Below are positions 60,311 through 64,000 of a stretch of 64,000 nt of DNA, piece after piece. Numbering within the stretch: the first letter of the stretch is position 1; every line of letters starts with the position of its first letter. The stretch spans positions 43,670-107,669 of the forward strand of contig CAYXYU010000007.1 of NCBI GenBank assembly GCA_964469525.1. Direction: 5' to 3'. Source of the DNA: JABDCD01 sp964469525 (lineage in GTDB: Bacteria > Pseudomonadota > Alphaproteobacteria > Rickettsiales > SXRF01). The position numbers and the translations under genes are program-made. The notes under the pieces were generated by a model. It did no database searches. It was not told where the DNA came from and worked only from the letters and a program-made list of their open reading frames with translations.

Positions 60311-61114
60311 CTATAATCCCAGCACGTCCTTCATGGAATAGAGGCCGGGTTTCTGATCGTCGGCCCAGAGGGCGCTCGCAAGCGCGCCCTGCGCATAAAT
60401 GTCGCGCGAGAAGCCCTGGTGCGACAGTTCGAGCATCTCGCCGGGGCCGGCCAGCGTGACGCGGTGGATGCCGACCACATCGCCGCCGCGGGCGGCGGCA
60501 AAGCCGATGTCGCCGCCTTTGCGTTCGCCGCTGCGGTCGAGAACTTTCTTTTTCTCGAAGTCGGCCTTGCGGCCGCGGGCGGCGGCGCGGCCGAGCATCA
60601 GCGCCGTGCCGGAGGGAGCATCTTTTTTGTGCCGGTGGTGCATCTCGAAAATCTCGATGTCGTACTCCTCCTTCAGGGTTCGGGCTGCCTGTTCGACCAG
60701 TATCTCGAGCAGATTGACCCCGAGCGAAAAATTCCCCGACTGCACGATGCGTGCCTTTTTGGCGGCGGTCGCCAGCTCCTTATGGTCGGCCTCGGTGAGG
60801 CCGGTGGTGCCGATGATGTGGATGCCGCCTTCCTTGGCGATGGCTTTCGCCAGCGCGACGGTGGAGGCAGGCGTAGTAAAATCGAGCACGGCATCGGCCT
60901 TCCTGGCCAGTTCCTCCGGATCGTCGGTGATCGTCAGGTTGGCGCAACCCAGCGCCGCCAGCTGCGTCTGCGACTCGGTGACGTTATAGCCCGGCCGCTC
61001 GCTGCCGGCGACCAGCGTGAAGCGCGCATCGGCCTGCACCGCCTGGATCAGCGTCAGCCCCATGCGCCCCAGGCACCCGGCAATGGCAACGGAAAAAGAC
61101 TTGGAATTTCGCAT
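60311..61114 (-). CDS. dapB: 4-hydroxy-tetrahydrodipicolinate reductase
   Basis: NAD(P)H-dependent step in lysine/DAP synthesis. The 267-residue protein has VAIAGCLGRMGLTLIQAVQ, LDFTTPASTVALAKAI, GTTGLTEADHK and the catalytic motif EMHHRHKKDAPSGTALMLG. Ribosome site AAGGAG before ATG. It lies two genes from dnaJ-dnaK, a common alphaproteobacterial neighbourhood. Confidence 0.95.
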   Translation of the reverse strand: MRNSKSFSVAIAGCLGRMGLTLIQAVQADARFTLVAGSERPGYNVTESQTQLAALGCANLTITDDPEELARKADAVLDFTTPASTVALAKAIAKEGGIHIIGTTGLTEADHKELATAAKKARIVQSGNFSLGVNLLEILVEQAARTLKEEYDIEIFEMHHRHKKDAPSGTALMLGRAAARGRKADFEKKKVLDRSGERKGGDIGFAAARGGDVVGIHRVTLAGPGEMLELSHQGFSRDIYAQGALASALWADDQKPGLYSMKDVLGL

Positions 61115-61168
61115 ATTATCTCCTTCGATCCCTCTCCCTTAGAGCATTTTTTCCGGTTTCTCAAGACT

Positions 61169-61185
61169 ATGGTTAAATTAACCAT
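61169..61185. promoter_or_regulatory. Palindromic operator candidate with TTAACCAT
   Basis: ATGGTTAA-A-TTAACCAT, a perfect 17-base palindrome between the divergent dapB and TIGR02996 genes. Each arm is a CtrA-type octamer. Dimer binding is expected but not shown. Confidence 0.45.
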
Positions 61186-61223
61186 TTTTGGCTAGAATAA
61201 TTGGGGCAAGAAGGAGCAATGAC

Positions 61224-62144
61224 ATGAGCAATGACGAGGACGCATTCCACAGGGCGATTGCCGCCAACCCCGATGATTTGAGTGCGCGGCGGATCTATGC
61301 CGACTGGCTGGAGGAACATGGAAAGACTGCAAGCCAGTTGGAGCGCGGCGAGTTCATCCGCACGCAGATAGCACTTTCGCAGGAAAGTCCCAAAGACAAT
61401 CGAAAGAAAGAGCTTCAAGCCCGGGAAAAGGCGCTGCTGAAAAAGCACCGCGCCGAATGGGTGCCGGACGCGCTGAAGCTGCCTTCTAATTTATGGAATA
61501 GCGCGCAGTTCCAGTTCCGCAACGGCATGCTGGAAGGCGTGACCTTCAAGGCGGGCGAGGGCTTAAGCGAGGAGGTGGCCGAGGCGCTGGCGACGATCCC
61601 TTTGAAGCAGGTCACGCTGGTCGATCTCAACCGATCTCTTGCCGTGGAATATGTAAGCAAGCCATGGTTTGACCGGGTGCAGGAGTTGGAGATAGCGGAT
61701 GCGGCGAATCTCAGTGGAGCTATTTCGGAAATCGTCAATCATAAGTATGCACGTCATCTGCGGCGCATTGACCTGCAGTGCCCCTCTTTTTTCCCCACAG
61801 AGGAGAGTAGACTACTACTTGATGTCCTACGAACTGCGCGTACCTTAAGCAGGGTGAAGGAAATCGAGTTTCTTACGGAGAAGGATAAAGACGGTAGGTG
61901 GCGTCAGGGAAGGAACGACAGATTGTGGGGAAATGCATTTTGGGAGAGGATAGAAAATCACTTGCTACGTATGGGTGTTGAGGGTGAAGACCAATTGCCA
62001 TTGGAGTTTAGGGGAGAGATGCTTGATCATGGGGAGGTAATGCGACTACCGGCGCTTGAACGGGTGAACGGCGTTGTTATGCCGCTAAACATACAGGGAG
62101 TATTTGGACGCAGAATTAGGAATAATGCGGGCAGAGGGAAATAA
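61224..62144 (+). CDS. TIGR02996-domain protein
   Basis: A 306-residue protein. The N-terminus has the TIGR02996 repeat-companion pattern: AFHRAIAANPDDLSARRIYA, DWLEEHG, RGEFIRTQIAL. The rest resembles loose leucine-rich-type repeats (LEIADAANLSGAISEIV, LRRIDLQCPSFF). TIGR02996 is known mainly from Planctomycetes and myxobacteria, so its presence here suggests transfer. ATG 61224 has AAGGAG nine bases upstream. GC is lower in the last third. Confidence 0.75.
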   Translation: MSNDEDAFHRAIAANPDDLSARRIYADWLEEHGKTASQLERGEFIRTQIALSQESPKDNRKKELQAREKALLKKHRAEWVPDALKLPSNLWNSAQFQFRNGMLEGVTFKAGEGLSEEVAEALATIPLKQVTLVDLNRSLAVEYVSKPWFDRVQELEIADAANLSGAISEIVNHKYARHLRRIDLQCPSFFPTEESRLLLDVLRTARTLSRVKEIEFLTEKDKDGRWRQGRNDRLWGNAFWERIENHLLRMGVEGEDQLPLEFRGEMLDHGEVMRLPALERVNGVVMPLNIQGVFGRRIRNNAGRGK

Positions 62145-62177
62145 AAACTGTTCTGACTCCGCAACACGTGCAGGGAT

Positions 62178-63326
62178 TTACTCCCGCAAATCCTCCCACA
62201 GATCCTTGACGCGGGCGAAGAAGCTGTCGGCCTGCGGGCTGGTGGAGCCGCCGCTGTCGAATTCCTTGAGCAGCTCGCGCTGCTTTTTGCTCAGCTTCAC
62301 CGGCGTCTCGACGACGGCGTGGATATACATGTCGCCGCGGTGGCCGGAGCGCAGCACGCTCATGCCCTTGCCGCGCAGGCGGAACTGGTGGCCGCTCTGC
62401 GTGCCTTCGGGGATCGTCACCTTGACGCGGCCGCCGTCGATGGTCGGCACCTCGACCGAACCGCCGAGCGCGGCGGTGGTCATCTTGACCGGCACGTCGC
62501 AATGCAGGTCGGTGCCGTCGCGTTTGAAGAAGGAATGCGGCTTGACCGAGAGGAAAATATAGAGATCGCCCGCCGGCCCGCCGCGCATGCCGACTTCGCC
62601 CTCGCCGGCCAGGCGGATGCGCGTGCCTTCCTCGACGCCGGCCGGCACGCTCACCGCCAGCGTCTTCTCTTTCCGCACGCGGCCCGACCCGGCGCAATGG
62701 CGGCACGGGTCCTTGATGACCTTGCCCAGCCCCTGGCAGGTGTGGCAGGTGCGCTCGATGGTGAAGAAGCCCTGTGAGGCGCGGATGCGCCCGGAACCGT
62801 TGCAGGTCGGGCAGGTGACCGGCTTGGTGCCTTTCTCGCCGCCGCTGCCGTGGCACGCCTCGCAGGCGACGGAGGTGGTGACCTTGATGGTTTCCTGCTT
62901 GCCCTTGAAGGCCTCTTCCAGCGTGATGCTCATGTTGTAACGCAGGTCGGCGCCGCGCGCCGGGCTGCTCTGCTGCTGGCCGCCGCGCGCCCGCGCGCCG
63001 CCGCCCATGCCGAACAGATCTTCGAAAATATCGGCGAAGCTGGAGGAGAAGTCGAAGCCTTCGGCGCCCTGGAAACCGCCTGCGCCCCCGCCCCCGCCCT
63101 GGAAGGCGGCATGGCCGAAACGGTCGTAGGCGGCGCGTTTCTGCTCGTCCGATAAAATATCGTAAGCGTGGCTGATGTTCTTGAATTTTTCCTCGGCCTT
63201 CTTGTCACCCGGATTCTTGTCCGGGTGATGCCGCATAGCCAGCTTGCGGTAGGCCTTCTTCAGCTCGTCGCTTGAGGCGCTTTTCGATACACCGAGAATT
63301 TCGTAGAGGTCTTGGTTGCTGGCCAT
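62178..63326 (-). CDS. dnaJ: Chaperone DnaJ
   Basis: Hsp40 co-chaperone of 382 residues. J domain with HPD (LAMRHHPDKNPGD), Gly/Phe-rich linker (AAFQGGGGGAGGFQGAEGF), four zinc motifs CEACHGSG, CPTCNGSG, CHTCQGLG, CRHCAGSG, and C-terminal beta domains (VPAGVEEGTRIRLAGEGEVG, VPTIDGGRVKVTIPEGTQSG). It follows dnaK; an 87-base gap holds a repeat. Confidence 0.97.
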   Translation of the reverse strand: MASNQDLYEILGVSKSASSDELKKAYRKLAMRHHPDKNPGDKKAEEKFKNISHAYDILSDEQKRAAYDRFGHAAFQGGGGGAGGFQGAEGFDFSSSFADIFEDLFGMGGGARARGGQQQSSPARGADLRYNMSITLEEAFKGKQETIKVTTSVACEACHGSGGEKGTKPVTCPTCNGSGRIRASQGFFTIERTCHTCQGLGKVIKDPCRHCAGSGRVRKEKTLAVSVPAGVEEGTRIRLAGEGEVGMRGGPAGDLYIFLSVKPHSFFKRDGTDLHCDVPVKMTTAALGGSVEVPTIDGGRVKVTIPEGTQSGHQFRLRGKGMSVLRSGHRGDMYIHAVVETPVKLSKKQRELLKEFDSGGSTSPQADSFFARVKDLWEDLRE

Positions 63327-63335
63327 AGGCTATTT

Positions 63336-63407
63336 GTCATCCTGAGCGAGCGTATCGAGTCGAAGGATCTTATACAAGAAGATCCCTCGACTACGCTCGG
63401 GATGACA
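63336..63407. repeat. GTCATCCTGAGCGAGCG repeat between dnaK and dnaJ
   Basis: GTCATCCTGAGCGAGCG ... CGCTCGGGATGAC with inner GTCGAAGGATCTT and AAGATCCCTCGAC arms. Same family as 18608-18675 and 60200-60310. It would form a hairpin in the dnaKJ message and could lower dnaJ expression relative to dnaK. Confidence 0.85.
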
Positions 63408-63413
63408 ATTCCC

Positions 63414-64000
63414 TTATCCCTGTTTCTTCTTATTCTCGTCCACTTCCTCGAAGCTGGCGTCGACCACGTTGTCGTTGCCGCTTTCGCCGCCGCCGGCAGT
63501 GGCCTCGCCGGAACCTTCCGTCTGCGCCTGCGCGGCCTTTTCCTGCTCGGCCTTGTAGAGCGCTTCGCCGAGCTTCATCGAGGATTGCGTCAGCGCCTGG
63601 ATCTTCTCCTCGATGCGTGCCGTGTCGTCGCCGCTCATCGCGTCTTTTAAAGCCTGCACATCCTTCTCGATGGCTTCCTTATCCGCAGCCGGAATCTTGT
63701 CGCCATGCTCCTTGAGGTTCTTCTCGGCGGAGTGGATCAGCCCGTCCGCCTGGTTCTTGGCCTCGATCAGCGCCCGGCGCTTCTTATCTTCCTCGGCATG
63801 CGCCTGCGCGTCCTTCACCATCTTCTCGATGTCGGCGTCGCTCAAGCCGCCCGAGGCCTGGATGCGGATCTGCTGCTCCTTGCCGGTCGCCTTGTCCTTG
63901 GCGGAGACGTTGACGATGCCATTGGCGTCGATATCGAAGGTGACCTCGATCTGCGGCATGCCGCGCGGGGCAGGGGGGATGCCCACCAGGTCGAACTGGC
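63414..64000 (-). CDS. dnaK: Chaperone DnaK (C-terminal part; 5' end outside the window)
   Basis: The last 195 residues of Hsp70, open to the right edge. The end of the substrate-binding domain is GIPPAPRGMPQIEVTFDIDA, NGIVNVSAKDKATGKEQQIR, then the helical lid (LSDADIEKMVKDAQAHAEED, KNQADGLIHSAEKNLKEHGD) and the conserved-type acidic tail (NVVDASFEEVDENKKKQG). ATPase domain not in the window. Confidence 0.96.
   Translation of the reverse strand, partial: QFDLVGIPPAPRGMPQIEVTFDIDANGIVNVSAKDKATGKEQQIRIQASGGLSDADIEKMVKDAQAHAEEDKKRRALIEAKNQADGLIHSAEKNLKEHGDKIPAADKEAIEKDVQALKDAMSGDDTARIEEKIQALTQSSMKLGEALYKAEQEKAAQAQTEGSGEATAGGGESGNDNVVDASFEEVDENKKKQG

Overview
The window is a GC-rich stretch (about 60%, judged by eye) of an alphaproteobacterial chromosome. 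The lineage call rests on gene content: a DUF1013/TrcR cell-cycle regulator, an NDUFA12-type complex I accessory subunit, a DUF2155 protein beside mlaD, a his cluster with an embedded DUF2628 gene, aroB-aroK next to xerD, dnaG-rpoD, a DUF6898-like gene behind a CorC/HlyC-type protein, and dapB near dnaJ-dnaK. TTAACCAT motifs of the CtrA type fit the same class. The cell is Gram-negative and makes LPS (lptFG, mlaC/mlaD, a PagL-like deacylase), has complex I, uses the B12-dependent ribonucleotide reductase and makes type IV-type prepilins. No family-level name can be given from the sequence alone.

Layout. 1-6.1 kb: a secreted proline-rich TPR protein cut by the left edge, pyrD, DUF2155-mlaD, a UbiA-type phosphoribosyltransferase and NDUFA12. 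6.2-19 kb: two small unknown genes, dnaG-rpoD, a YgjP-type metallopeptidase, PBP1A, a DUF6898-like gene, a CorC/HlyC-type protein, aroK-aroB and xerD. 19-30.3 kb: nrdJ, trhO, gcdH, a patatin-like protein, an enoyl-CoA hydratase, trcR and several small unknown genes. 30.7-33.2 kb is the most accessory part: a pilin-like gene, a PagL-like gene, tRNA-Gly(CCC), a 39-residue ORF and a GTA-type holin. 33.5-39.3 kb: pepA-holC-prfC divergent from lptFG. 40-50 kb: two glycosyltransferases, the cluster hisB-DUF2628-hisH-GNAT-hisA-unknown-hisF-hisE-HIT, a fatty-acid desaturase and galE. 50-60 kb: a DnaA-box cluster, an OB-fold protein, an orphan KdpD-type kinase with a one-domain receiver and a convergent KdpE, a CsbD-like protein, mlaC, a putative kinase-fold/methyltransferase fusion and a PleC/DivJ-type kinase. 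60-64 kb: dapB, a TIGR02996-domain protein, dnaJ and the C-terminal part of dnaK.

The most unusual feature is the load of palindromic repeats. At least four families of hairpin elements of about 40-160 bp lie between genes, often within a few bases of stop codons. Several carry the ribosome-binding site of the next gene. Two palindromes sit in frame inside xerD and a third forms its N-terminus, so this gene appears to have been invaded by repeats and kept open, much like Rickettsia palindromic elements.

Functional themes: envelope biogenesis and lipid traffic (mlaC/D, lptFG, PBP1A, PagL-like, glycosyltransferases, desaturase, UbiA-type enzyme), amino-acid and nucleotide synthesis (his, aro, dapB, pyrD, nrdJ), information processing (rpoD, dnaG, holC, prfC, xerD) and signalling (trcR and three two-component genes). 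No CRISPR array, complete prophage or insertion sequence was seen.
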